Origin: Tenericutes bacterium HGW-Tenericutes-1
GTDB taxonomy: Bacteria; Bacillota_I; Bacilli_A; Izemoplasmatales; Hujiaoplasmataceae
Length of the DNA stretch: 64,000 nt
NCBI GenBank assembly: GCA_002839155.1
Contig: PGXM01000005.1
Location: forward strand, 46,378-110,377
Direction of reading: 5' to 3'
Shown: piece by piece, positions 26,717-34,964 of the stretch
Numbering within the stretch: the stretch's first letter is position 1
How the letters are laid out: every line of letters begins with the position of its first letter
Notes under the pieces: model-generated
What the model was told of the DNA's origin: nothing
Seen by the model: the letters and a program-made list of their open reading frames with translations, nothing else
Databases searched by the model: none
Position numbers and translations under genes: made by a program

Positions 26717-26816
26717 TGTGTGACCTCCTAAATATATTTTGATTCACTTAATATACGATAGTAGTAACGAAATTATTGGTGAAATGAAAAAATAATCGTA
26801 ATTATCTCATGAGGTT

Positions 26817-26845
26817 TTGACAAAGAGGCTTATATATAATATAAT
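26817..26845 (+). promoter_or_regulatory. Consensus sigma-A promoter
   Basis: TTGACA (26817-26822), 17 bp, TATAAT (26840-26845): a perfect match on both boxes, driving the DUF1624 and acyl-CoA ligase genes. Confidence 0.85.
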
Positions 26846-26871
26846 TTGATAAAATATAGGGTGGTATCGAC

Positions 26872-27666
26872 ATGACAAAAACGAAAAGAATATGGGAATT
26901 GGACTTTTTACGAGGATTCTCGATTATTATGATGGTTTGGGATCATTTGATGTATGATTTGAAAAGCCTTCCTTACTGGTTTTCAAACTATCATCAAGTA
27001 AATAATCCGATTATTGAAAATTGGGTCGAATTTGCCCAATCTTATTGGTCATCTACACTTCGTGAGTATGGACATTGGGTTTTTGTAGCGATATTTTTGT
27101 TAGTTTCAGGTATTAGTTTTACCTTCAGTCGTTCGAATCTATCAAGAGGCTTAAAATTGCTTCTTGTTGCGGTTATTATCTCTGTTATCACAATGACACT
27201 TGAATCAGTCACTGGTTTGGCTATCGGCATATTCTTTGGCATTATCCATATGTTTGCAGTAGGTACACTTTTTATTTATTATTTACGCAAATTGTGGGAT
27301 AATAATATTTTTATTTTATTGATAGGATTGATTATTGTTGGACTTGGTGTTGTTATCCAGTGGGATAGAGTCTCTTATTACAATACGGTTACTCTATCAA
27401 ATTTTTGGGAGATCATCATTGGCCTAAAAGGATATGGAGCTGATTTTTTTGGCGTTATTCCTTATGTCGGCGTGATTATGATTGGAACAGTAATGGGCAA
27501 AGTATTCTATACAAACAGAGTGAGTTTATTACCTGCTTGGGACAAAAAATGGAACCGACCCTTTACCTTTGCTGGTCAAAAATCATTGATTATCTTTGTC
27601 ACTCATCAAGTGATTTTAGCGGGTATTATTTTTATCGTAGGTTACTTTTTAGGATATTCATTTTAA
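26872..27666 (+). CDS. DUF1624 / HGSNAT-like membrane protein
   Basis: 264 residues with about seven membrane helices. The N-terminal RIWELDFLRGFSIIMMVWDHLMYDL (read in overlapping parts) is the signature of the DUF1624 family, related to heparan-alpha-glucosaminide N-acetyltransferase and other acyltransferase-3-like membrane enzymes. The His in VWDHLMYD sits where the acyl-transfer His lies in those proteins. The substrate is unknown, but a surface sugar or lipid is plausible. GGGTGG precedes the ATG. The acyl-CoA ligase gene follows 15 nt later and may supply its acyl donor. Confidence 0.82.
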   Translation: MTKTKRIWELDFLRGFSIIMMVWDHLMYDLKSLPYWFSNYHQVNNPIIENWVEFAQSYWSSTLREYGHWVFVAIFLLVSGISFTFSRSNLSRGLKLLLVAVIISVITMTLESVTGLAIGIFFGIIHMFAVGTLFIYYLRKLWDNNIFILLIGLIIVGLGVVIQWDRVSYYNTVTLSNFWEIIIGLKGYGADFFGVIPYVGVIMIGTVMGKVFYTNRVSLLPAWDKKWNRPFTFAGQKSLIIFVTHQVILAGIIFIVGYFLGYSF

Positions 27667-27681
27667 GTGGTGGGGGTCTCT

Positions 27682-29301
27682 ATGAACGTCAATCAATCTT
27701 TATATGAAGTCATTGCTTCAAGAGCAAATCAAAACCCGAATTTTATCGCTTTACAATTCATGGGAAAACGAATTACCTATTTTGATTTGTTACAAAATAT
27801 TGATAAATCCGCTTTTGGATTATCTCAACTTGGGATAAAAAAAGGCAATGTCATCACCATATGTATGCCAAATGTTTTTGAAGTCATCTATACATTTTAT
27901 GCAGGAGTAAAGCTTGGGGCTATTTGTCATATGGTTCATCCATTAACCCCTGTCAAACAATTAAAAACGCAAATGATAGAAACTAACTCGAAATTACTGA
28001 TGGTAGTGGATACATTTTATGACACTTATCACTTGATGACAAAAGAATTAAACGTTCCTTTGATTTTAGTGACTCCCGTTGATTCCTTTGGCCTTATAAA
28101 AAAAGTCGGATATAAAGTCATTAACAAAAAACGCTTAGCAAACATCCAAGTTGATAATCTTGTTATTCCTTATAAAAAATTAATTGAAAAAAATGGTCAT
28201 ATCGAAACGGCATCAGTTGATTCAAAGACTTCAGCCGTCTATCTCCATAGTGGTGGAACCAGCGGTACACCTAAAACCATTGAACTGTCACATTTTTCTA
28301 TCAACTCTTTGGCCAATCAAACGGAATATATTTTAGACGAACATGATTTTGAAAACAAACATATGCTCGCAGTTCTTCCTATGTTTCATGGGTTTGGACT
28401 CTGTATGGGCGTGCATGCCATGTTAGTCTATGGCGGTGTTGATACACTCATGCCTAAATTTAATGCAAAAGATACCATTAGTCTAATTAAAAAGAATCAA
28501 ATTAACTATCTTATCGGTGTGCCTACTTTATTCGAAGCTTTACTAAACACCAATGATTTTGCCGGACCACACTTAAAAAATCTTAAACAAGCTTTTGTTG
28601 GGGGAGATTATGTGAGCCCAACACTAAAGGAACGCTTTAATAAAGTGATGGCTGAAAATAACTCTCATGCACAATTGCTAGAAGGATACGGATTAACCGA
28701 AGTAGTAACTGTCTGCGCAGTAAATACGATATTTGAACAGAAATTAGGAACTGTCGGAAAACCACTTCCTGGCATTGATATCAAAATCGTCGATTTGGAA
28801 ACTAAAGAAGTATTACCTGTCAATACATTAGGTGAAATTGCTGTATCTGGTCCAACCAGGATGAATGGCTACCTTCATGATAAATTGGCAACGTCCTCAA
28901 CTTTTAAAAAAATAGATGATAAGATCTACGTTTTAACCGGTGATTATGGAATGATTGATGATGAAGGTTACGTCGTATTTAAACAACGCTTGAAAAGAAT
29001 CATCAAAGTTTCGGGAATGCCGGTTTTACCCTCTGAGATAGAGACGCTTGTATCAGCGTTGCCTGGCATATCAGAAGTAGCTGCTGTGGGGGTTAAAGAT
29101 CAAGAACGTGGCAATATGATTAAGTTATTCGTTACTATAAAACCTGGAGCAGAAATAAAAGTGACGGATGATGAAATCAAACAAATGATTAAAGCTGAAT
29201 TATCAATATATGCTGTTCCGAAGTCAATTGTATATTTGGACAAAATGCCAAAAACAATTATCGGAAAGATTGATACGAAAATTCTTGAGACTTTAGAATA
29301 A
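27682..29301 (+). CDS. AMP-forming acyl-CoA synthetase (long-chain fatty acid type)
   Basis: 539 residues of the adenylate-forming superfamily. The phosphate loop is LHSGGTSGTPKTIELSH, A5 is GYGLTEVVT, A7 is LTGDYGMIDDEGY, A8 is FKQRLKRIIKVSG, and the C-terminal catalytic Lys is in KTIIGKID. It activates a carboxylic acid as acyl-AMP and moves it to CoA. GGTGGGGG lies upstream of the ATG at 27682; a GTG 15 nt earlier coincides with that ribosome site. A TetR regulator converges from downstream. Confidence 0.9.
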   Translation: MNVNQSLYEVIASRANQNPNFIALQFMGKRITYFDLLQNIDKSAFGLSQLGIKKGNVITICMPNVFEVIYTFYAGVKLGAICHMVHPLTPVKQLKTQMIETNSKLLMVVDTFYDTYHLMTKELNVPLILVTPVDSFGLIKKVGYKVINKKRLANIQVDNLVIPYKKLIEKNGHIETASVDSKTSAVYLHSGGTSGTPKTIELSHFSINSLANQTEYILDEHDFENKHMLAVLPMFHGFGLCMGVHAMLVYGGVDTLMPKFNAKDTISLIKKNQINYLIGVPTLFEALLNTNDFAGPHLKNLKQAFVGGDYVSPTLKERFNKVMAENNSHAQLLEGYGLTEVVTVCAVNTIFEQKLGTVGKPLPGIDIKIVDLETKEVLPVNTLGEIAVSGPTRMNGYLHDKLATSSTFKKIDDKIYVLTGDYGMIDDEGYVVFKQRLKRIIKVSGMPVLPSEIETLVSALPGISEVAAVGVKDQERGNMIKLFVTIKPGAEIKVTDDEIKQMIKAELSIYAVPKSIVYLDKMPKTIIGKIDTKILETLE

Positions 29302-29309
29302 AAATATAC

Positions 29310-29344
29310 AAAAAAACTCCCCAAAAATTATGAGGAGTTTTTTT
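29310..29344. terminator. Bidirectional terminator
   Basis: AAAAAACTCC pairs with GGAGTTTTTT around a 13 nt loop, with T runs on both strands. Confidence 0.88.
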
Positions 29345-29353
29345 GTGTTTTTT

Positions 29354-29926
29354 TTAGAATAAACGGTTTTGTACGTCGCGGAAGAAGAAGACAATTAATT
29401 GAATAATAATTTCTTGAATCTTCTTGATGTCATTGACATTATCCTTGAAGACAACGAATAATGCTTGAATGAAACTTGACGCAACAACTTTGAGCAAGTA
29501 GTCAGAGAATACTCCTGGAGAATACTCTTTAACTTTTGTAATCACAAGACTTTCTAGTTGTGATTTCACTTGTTGGTAATGTGTGCCGTTTGAGTTGAAA
29601 ATCATGATGAAAATTTCTTTGGTGTAAGGTCTTAAAACATTGATGACATAAGTAACGATTTGAATTGCTTCTTTTTGGTTTTCAATATGTGTAATGTGCA
29701 ATTTTTTATCAAAGGACTCTAAGTCATCAATTGCGCGTTTTGCAGGTTGCAGAACTGCATTAAATAAATCCTCTTTGTTATCGAAATAACGATAAATATT
29801 TCCTACAGTAATATTTGCACTATCTGCAATTCGACGCATGTTTGCGTTTTGGTAACCATTTTCAAAAAACTCTTGAACCGCTCCAGTTAAAATAGCTTTT
29901 TTAACGGATTCTTTCAGTACTTGCAT
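29354..29926 (-). CDS. TetR-family transcriptional regulator
   Basis: 190 residues. The N-terminal helix-turn-helix is AVQEFFENGYQNANMRRIAD then ITVGNIYRYFDNKEDLF, a clear TetR_N match. The C-terminal ligand domain is not assignable. Start chosen at 29926, 7 nt after AGGAGG; a GTG 6 nt earlier lies too near the ribosome site. It may control the converging acyl-CoA ligase operon or the divergent gene at 30331; no experiment supports either. Confidence 0.9.
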   Translation of the reverse strand: MQVLKESVKKAILTGAVQEFFENGYQNANMRRIADSANITVGNIYRYFDNKEDLFNAVLQPAKRAIDDLESFDKKLHITHIENQKEAIQIVTYVINVLRPYTKEIFIMIFNSNGTHYQQVKSQLESLVITKVKEYSPGVFSDYLLKVVASSFIQALFVVFKDNVNDIKKIQEIIIQLIVFFFRDVQNRLF

Positions 29927-29956
29927 ATTCACCCCTCCTAAAGGCTTTCTAAACTC

Positions 29957-29985
29957 ATATTAACACCATTCATTTTTGTTGTCAA
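29957..29985 (-). promoter_or_regulatory. Promoter of the TetR gene
   Basis: On the minus strand: TTGACA (29985-29980), 17 bp, TAATAT (29962-29957) with an extended TGT. Confidence 0.6.
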
Positions 29986-30013
29986 TATATGTACTATTAA
30001 ATTCATTGTTGAG

Positions 30014-30031
30014 ATTGGTAAATCCACCAAT
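30014..30031. promoter_or_regulatory. Inverted repeat ATTGGT-N6-ACCAAT
   Basis: ATTGGT and ACCAAT are separated by AAATCC. A related half-match TGGT-AATACC-ACCA lies at 30125-30138. Both are in the gap between the divergent TetR gene and the gene at 30331. The rest of this 400-base gap is AT-rich; a weak hairpin (AAAAATGA 30117-30124 with TCATTTTT 30147-30154) encloses the second copy. Confidence 0.4.
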
Positions 30032-30270
30032 TTTAAACAAAAACAGCAAAATTATACCAATAATCACCTTGTTTTTATGAAAAGAAATAAATACCTAAAA
30101 TGAATATTTGAAAGCTAAAAATGATGGTAATACCACCAAAATATTGTCATTTTTGGTCAAAAAGCGAACCTTTTTATTATGATTTATGAAATTATTGGAT
30201 ATTATTTTAAATCAAAAAAATATATAAATATGAAATGTTTTTTCTACGGTGAATAATCCATACAGTGTTG

Positions 30271-30299
30271 TTGACTTTAAGTACTTATCGTTATATAAT
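30271..30299 (+). promoter_or_regulatory. Promoter of the gene at 30331
   Basis: TTGACT (30271-30276), 17 bp, TATAAT (30294-30299). Confidence 0.75.
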
Positions 30300-30330
30300 C
30301 ATATTAAGAATTAGAAAAGAGGTGGCTCCC

Positions 30331-31584
30331 ATGAAAAAGTTTTTTGCTAACCTGATTTTCATCCTCGCGACTCTATTGGCTGGCGCAGTAATTGTACCTT
30401 GGAATAATGTGGCCCAATGGGGATTACCACTCACACAAATGACAACTTTTGAGTTATACATTAAAGGTGGAATTGGTGCGTTAGTGTTCGTTTTAGGATT
30501 GGTTTTCCTAATTGTTTCGATTCACAATCAAAATAATTATGGGGAAGTAAAAAGATCAGTCGCTTTAGTTTCAATCGTACCTAATTTTATGATTGCAATT
30601 GCATATTTAGGTTACACACTTGTTTTAATGTGGTACATGGTTTTCCGTGTTGAATTCGCCTATCTAACTGCTGCAATTTTCTATGGTTTAGCATTTGTTT
30701 TATTAAATATTGTTTTCTTAGCATATTTTGCTGCTCGTTCTTATGTTAAAGGATCTCCATTTAAGAAAGTAATCCTCTTCTTGTTATCGCTTGAAATTCT
30801 GGGTGGTGCTGGATTTACCGCTTATTTCTTAAAAAACACAACTGACACGATGTACCCAGGTAGATATGCTTCTATGTATACCTATAATTATCCTTTAATT
30901 ATTGGCGTGGCTCTTCTAATTTATATTGTTCACCTTATCTTAATCGCTAAATTAAAGAAGAATGTTTATGAAGGTGATGTTGAAACTTCTGTTAAGGAAT
31001 TAAGAGAAGATGAAAAAGTCGCTGATAAACCAGCTCAAAAGCTAGCTAAATCAAAAAAAGATGTTGCTGTTAAAAAAGAATCTGGTAATAAAACCATGAT
31101 TGTTTCAAAAGAGCAAACAATTATCAGTGGCGAAGATAATGTAGACCCAACTGAAATTCTTTATGAAGATGTTACGGTTGACCCAGAGTTTAACAAAACA
31201 GCTAATGCTGATAAACAAGTTTCTTCTATTGAATATTATATTGAAAAACCTAAAATGTTTAAACCGCTTGATCCTGCTTTTGATCAGCTCGTTGCGCATG
31301 TTCGTGAGTTACCAAATGTTGTCACAAAACTTGCTGATGAAAGAATCACATTCTATGTCGATAGAAAACCTTTCCTTGTTTTAATGAACTTTGGAAATTA
31401 CTATCGCATGGCTTTTAGAAGCGAACTTGAAAAGGGTATTCGTTTAATTATCAAATATCCTACTATCTCCAAGAACAAAGGAACTAAAGACAACTTATGG
31501 TTTAAAGCCAACAATTATGGCGATTTACCTAAAGATGTCATTTATGACATTGTTAAAACTGCTTACGATAACGTTCACGCTTAA
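30331..31584 (+). CDS. Six-helix membrane protein with C-terminal YjbR-like cytoplasmic domain
   Basis: 417 residues. The first about 215 carry six hydrophobic helices. A Lys/Ala/Glu-rich linker follows (about 218-300), then a soluble domain of about 110 residues. That domain shows ITFYVDRKPFLVLMNFG, a lone Trp in NLWFKAN, and a DLPKDVIYDIVKTAYDNV ending, an order resembling MmcQ/YjbR-like (CyaY-fold) proteins. The match is by eye and tentative. AGAGGTGG precedes the ATG at 30331; a longer open frame begins before the promoter. Function unknown. Confidence 0.65.
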   Translation: MKKFFANLIFILATLLAGAVIVPWNNVAQWGLPLTQMTTFELYIKGGIGALVFVLGLVFLIVSIHNQNNYGEVKRSVALVSIVPNFMIAIAYLGYTLVLMWYMVFRVEFAYLTAAIFYGLAFVLLNIVFLAYFAARSYVKGSPFKKVILFLLSLEILGGAGFTAYFLKNTTDTMYPGRYASMYTYNYPLIIGVALLIYIVHLILIAKLKKNVYEGDVETSVKELREDEKVADKPAQKLAKSKKDVAVKKESGNKTMIVSKEQTIISGEDNVDPTEILYEDVTVDPEFNKTANADKQVSSIEYYIEKPKMFKPLDPAFDQLVAHVRELPNVVTKLADERITFYVDRKPFLVLMNFGNYYRMAFRSELEKGIRLIIKYPTISKNKGTKDNLWFKANNYGDLPKDVIYDIVKTAYDNVHA

Positions 31585-31585
31585 G

Positions 31586-31611
31586 AAGCAACTTTAAAGT
31601 TGCTTTTTTTT
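31586..31611 (+). terminator. Terminator
   Basis: AGCAACTTT pairs directly with AAAGTTGCT, followed by eight T. Confidence 0.85.
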
Positions 31612-31633
31612 CTCAAATTTTTTCGTTAGTGGC

Positions 31634-31662
31634 TTGAAAGAAAGCGTTTTCTATGATAATAT
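31634..31662 (+). promoter_or_regulatory. Promoter of the Fic gene
   Basis: TTGAAA (31634-31639), 17 bp, TAATAT (31657-31662). Confidence 0.55.
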
Positions 31663-31680
31663 AAAATCGAGGTGATTGTT

Positions 31681-32406
31681 ATGCATTTGCAAGAGGTTGA
31701 AGATCTCAAACAGCTTCTAATTGACAAGAAGAAGACAATGACAGAAGAAAGACTTCGCGAACTACAAGATGAATTCGACAAGCTTTATATTTTTGAATCG
31801 ACTTTATTTGATAACGGAGACTTTTCTTTTGAAGATGTATGCTTCTTGTTGGAGGACCATTCCCGTTTATTCCCGGATAAAGATGAACTTGTCAGAAGAG
31901 CAATTATCAACAATTATCATGCTTTATCGTTAGTGCATCAACTCGTCATTAACCGCCAAGAAATCACGGAACCGATTGTTAAAGATTTGCATCAGGTTTT
32001 AGTCGATAATATTATCCCCGGCGGCGTTTACAGAACGCGAGATTTATTTATTCTTGGGGCGAAACATGTACCACCCACGTATTTGAAAATCTTTAAGAAA
32101 ATGGATAATTATTTCCAAGAACTGGCAAATCCGGAACTAACGGGAATAAGAAAGGCCGCATATACGCATCTAGAAATTTTAAAAATTTATCCGTTCATGG
32201 ATGCAAACGGAAGATTGGCAAGACTATTATTGAATTATCAATTAGAATTGGAAGGTTATTTACCAGTTTCAATTACCAAAGGCATTAGAAATGAATATTT
32301 CATGAATATTGACGAATACAAAATCAACAAGGATATTGAACCGTTCACGGCTTTCTTGGCGGGATTAGTTGAGAAGCGGATCAAAGATTTCTTGGCTCGA
32401 GAGTAG
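31681..32406 (+). CDS. Fic-domain protein with altered catalytic motif
   Basis: 241 residues. The Fic fold is visible in PGGVYRTRDLFILGAKHVPP and in a core motif reading IYPFMDANGRLAR (169-181). Active Fic enzymes have HPF(D/E)GNGRxxR. Here Tyr170 replaces the catalytic His and Ala175 replaces the first Gly, while Asp174, Asn176, Gly177, Arg178 and Arg181 are kept. ATP-type binding may survive but ordinary AMP transfer is unlikely. The reading frame is intact with GAGGTGA upstream of the ATG, so it does not look like a decaying gene. No antitoxin gene is adjacent. Confidence 0.85.
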   Translation: MHLQEVEDLKQLLIDKKKTMTEERLRELQDEFDKLYIFESTLFDNGDFSFEDVCFLLEDHSRLFPDKDELVRRAIINNYHALSLVHQLVINRQEITEPIVKDLHQVLVDNIIPGGVYRTRDLFILGAKHVPPTYLKIFKKMDNYFQELANPELTGIRKAAYTHLEILKIYPFMDANGRLARLLLNYQLELEGYLPVSITKGIRNEYFMNIDEYKINKDIEPFTAFLAGLVEKRIKDFLARE

Positions 32407-32427
32407 AATTTCTACTCTCTTTTTTTC
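32399..32427 (+). terminator. Terminator after the Fic gene
   Basis: GAGAGTAGA pairs with TCTACTCTC across ATT, followed by eight T; the stem contains the stop codon. Confidence 0.85.
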
Positions 32428-32432
32428 GTCTG

Positions 32433-32441
32433 TGGTAAAAT
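32433..32441 (+). promoter_or_regulatory. Extended -10 promoter of lplA
   Basis: TGG followed by TAAAAT, with no clear -35 box. Confidence 0.45.
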
Positions 32442-32459
32442 AAGCATGAGGTGATTTGA

Positions 32460-33425
32460 TTGAAATATGTAAACTATCCTTTTGAGGATATTAAACGTCT
32501 CTCTTTTTATTTAGCGACAGAAGAGTATTTAGCATTAAACTTTCCAAAAGATGAATATTTCTTTATGTGGCAAGTAAAACCCTCAGTCATTTTTGGTAGA
32601 AACCAATTGATTGAGAATGAAGTTAATTTACCCTATGTCCGCGAAAACAATATTATGATGTATCGCCGTAAATCAGGGGGCGGTTGTGTCTACTCTGATT
32701 TTTCGAATATCATGTTTTCGTTTATAACACCGAATTTCAATAAAGATTTTGTGTTTGATAACTATTTGGGGAAAGTCGTTAACGTGTTGAAATCATTAGG
32801 ATTAAACGCTGAATTTTCAGGTAGAAATGATATTTTAATTGATGGTATGAAAGTTTCAGGAAATGCATTTTATAAGGTCAAAGACCGTTCAATCGTTCAT
32901 GGAACAATGTTATTCGCGACTGATTTTTCTGTGATGGCACAAGCAATTACCCCAGTCACAGCGAAGCTGGAAAGCAAAGGCATTGATTCAGTCAGGAAAC
33001 GCGTTACGAATCTATCTGACCATTTAACGATTGATATCGAAACTTTTAAATCGTATATGAAACAACATCTCGTGGATGAACAAATAACATTATCAACTGA
33101 AGACATCGTTAAAATTGAAGAAATCGAAAAAGAGTACTTAACTGAAGAATTTGTTTTTGGAAAAAATCCTGGTTACAGTGTCATCAAACAAGGCTATGTC
33201 AAAGCCGGTTATTTAGAATTTAGAATTGAATTAAAAAATAATAAAGTTAAGAAAATTAATTTAATGGGAGATTATTTTCTCTTAGGAGATCAAGATTATC
33301 TTCTCCACAAATTTCATCATGTTCAATTTACGAAAGAAGCATTTTCAAAAGTACTTTCAACAATTAAATTAAGTGATTTTGTTATGAGTCTCACAGAAGA
33401 GGATTTCCTTAAGATATTGTTTTAA
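32460..33425 (+). CDS. lplA: Lipoate-protein ligase
   Basis: 321 residues. RRKSGGGCVYSDFSNIMFSF matches the lipoate-binding RRxSGGGxVxHDxGN motif (Tyr-Ser in place of the usual His region), and DGMKVSGNAF carries the catalytic Lys. SGRNDILI and HGTMLF are further family pieces; the last about 90 residues form the accessory domain. It activates lipoate with ATP and attaches it to a Lys, here presumably GcvH, encoded two genes downstream. TTG is the start, with GAGGTGA 5 nt upstream; no in-frame ATG is nearby. Confidence 0.92.
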   Translation: MKYVNYPFEDIKRLSFYLATEEYLALNFPKDEYFFMWQVKPSVIFGRNQLIENEVNLPYVRENNIMMYRRKSGGGCVYSDFSNIMFSFITPNFNKDFVFDNYLGKVVNVLKSLGLNAEFSGRNDILIDGMKVSGNAFYKVKDRSIVHGTMLFATDFSVMAQAITPVTAKLESKGIDSVRKRVTNLSDHLTIDIETFKSYMKQHLVDEQITLSTEDIVKIEEIEKEYLTEEFVFGKNPGYSVIKQGYVKAGYLEFRIELKNNKVKKINLMGDYFLLGDQDYLLHKFHHVQFTKEAFSKVLSTIKLSDFVMSLTEEDFLKILF

Positions 33426-33439
33426 CCAATCATATCCTA

Positions 33440-33448
33440 TGATATAAT
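33440..33448 (+). promoter_or_regulatory. Extended -10 promoter of the gcv operon
   Basis: TGA plus TATAAT (33443-33448). The leader is under 20 nt, so there is no room for a glycine riboswitch. Confidence 0.55.
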
Positions 33449-33470
33449 TTACACTATAGAGGTGACAGAA

Positions 33471-34565
33471 ATGGAAGAAGTTCTAAAAACCAGTTTATAT
33501 GAAAAACATGTGTCTTTAAATGCGAAAATGGAACCATTTGCCGGCTATTTGATGCCAATTCAATATGAAGGCATTATCAAAGAGCACACGGCAGTAAGGA
33601 CAAAATCGGGCATGTTTGATGTTTCTCATATGGGCGAGATTTATGTCAAGGGGACGGATGCAGTTAAGTTTGTCGAATATATTACTACCAATGAGTTGAA
33701 ATCTAAACCAAGCGGTAAAGTCGTCTATGGTTTAATGTTATATGAAAATGGAACAGTCGTCGATGATTTACTCACCTACAAGTATTCAGATGAAGCCTTT
33801 TTATTAGTTGTGAATGCTTCAAACGTTGGGAAAGATTATCACTGGATTGTGGAACAAAGCGAAGGATTTGATGTTTTAATATCAAATCATTCAGACGATT
33901 ATTCAGAAGTCGCGGTTCAAGGACCTGCAACAGAAGATATTGTCAAAAGAATTTTAAATATCGACTTGTCATCCTTAGGTGCATTTGAATTCACAAATGC
34001 TGTAATTGAAGACCATGATATCTTAATTTCTCGAACTGGATATACAGGAGAAGATGGTTTTGAAATTTATGGTGATCATATCGCAATTAATTTAGTTTGG
34101 GATCGTTTATATGAATCTGGAGAAGTCTTACCTTGCGGTCTAGGCGCAAGAGATACCTTAAGATTTGAAGCGGCATTACCGTTATATGGCCATGAAATCA
34201 GTGATAAAATAACGCCGATAGAAGCTGGCTTTGGCATGTTTGTCAAATTTGATAAGGGCAACTTTATTGGACGCGACGCACTTCTTAAACAAAAGGCTGA
34301 TGGACTATCGCAAAAAGTCGTCGGCATTGAGTTGACAGAAAAAGCAATCCCAAGACAAGGTTATCCCGTATTTTCCGGTGAAACGCAAATTGGTGTTATC
34401 ACGACGGGATACCTTTCGATTACCGCTGAAAAACCCATCGCCATGGCATTAATTGATGCAAAATATTCAGCACTTGATACTCCAATCACTGTACAAATCC
34501 GGACAAAACATGTTCCTGGATTTGTTCGTAATAAACAATTTATTAAGAAAAATTATAAAAAATAA
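33471..34565 (+). CDS. gcvT: Glycine cleavage system T protein (aminomethyltransferase)
   Basis: 364 residues. It takes the aminomethyl group from GcvH, releases ammonia and makes methylene-tetrahydrofolate. Markers are GMFDVSHMGEIYVKG, the catalytic-site NASNVGKDYHWI, SRTGYTGEDGFEIY and CGLGARDTLRFEA, then RQGYPVF and GVITTGYLS in the C-terminal barrel. GAGGTGA precedes the ATG at 33471. First gene of gcvT-H-PA-PB. Confidence 0.96.
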   Translation: MEEVLKTSLYEKHVSLNAKMEPFAGYLMPIQYEGIIKEHTAVRTKSGMFDVSHMGEIYVKGTDAVKFVEYITTNELKSKPSGKVVYGLMLYENGTVVDDLLTYKYSDEAFLLVVNASNVGKDYHWIVEQSEGFDVLISNHSDDYSEVAVQGPATEDIVKRILNIDLSSLGAFEFTNAVIEDHDILISRTGYTGEDGFEIYGDHIAINLVWDRLYESGEVLPCGLGARDTLRFEAALPLYGHEISDKITPIEAGFGMFVKFDKGNFIGRDALLKQKADGLSQKVVGIELTEKAIPRQGYPVFSGETQIGVITTGYLSITAEKPIAMALIDAKYSALDTPITVQIRTKHVPGFVRNKQFIKKNYKK

Positions 34566-34580
34566 AGGAGATCTATTAAA

Positions 34581-34958
34581 ATGAGCAAAGTTTTAGAAGG
34601 ATTTTTATACGCTGAAAGTCATGAATGGGCAAAAAAAGAAGGTAAAATAGCCGTCATTGGTATTACGGATTTTGCACAAGCACAATTAGGAAACGTTGTT
34701 TTCGTTGATCTTCCTGAAGTTGGAGCAAATGTCAAGAAAGGCAAAGAATTTGGCGCTGTTGAGTCTGTTAAAGCCGCTTCAGATTTAATTTGTCCTGTAT
34801 CTGGTAAAGTTGTTGAAGTGAATGAAGATTTAGTCGGCGAACCAGAATTAATTAACAAAGATGCATTTGCTTCTTGGCTAATTAAAGTAGAATATACCAA
34901 TGAATCTGATTTTAATAGTTTAATGAATGCTGAAGCTTACAAGGAAATAGCAAAGTAG
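34581..34958 (+). CDS. gcvH: Glycine cleavage system H protein
   Basis: 125 residues. The lipoyl-bearing Lys64 is in GAVESVKAASDL. HEWAKKEGKIAVIGITDFAQ is the standard N-terminus. It shuttles the aminomethyl intermediate between P, T and L proteins. AAGGAG precedes the ATG. The L protein (dihydrolipoamide dehydrogenase) is not in the window. Confidence 0.97.
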   Translation: MSKVLEGFLYAESHEWAKKEGKIAVIGITDFAQAQLGNVVFVDLPEVGANVKKGKEFGAVESVKAASDLICPVSGKVVEVNEDLVGEPELINKDAFASWLIKVEYTNESDFNSLMNAEAYKEIAK

Positions 34959-34964
34959 GTCACT

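Noticed and set aside
26717..26816. ECF-sigma-type promoter (AAC ... CGT) upstream of the lipoprotein gene
   Set aside because: A CGTATA is present on the minus strand but no AAC-type -35 motif lies at the right distance.
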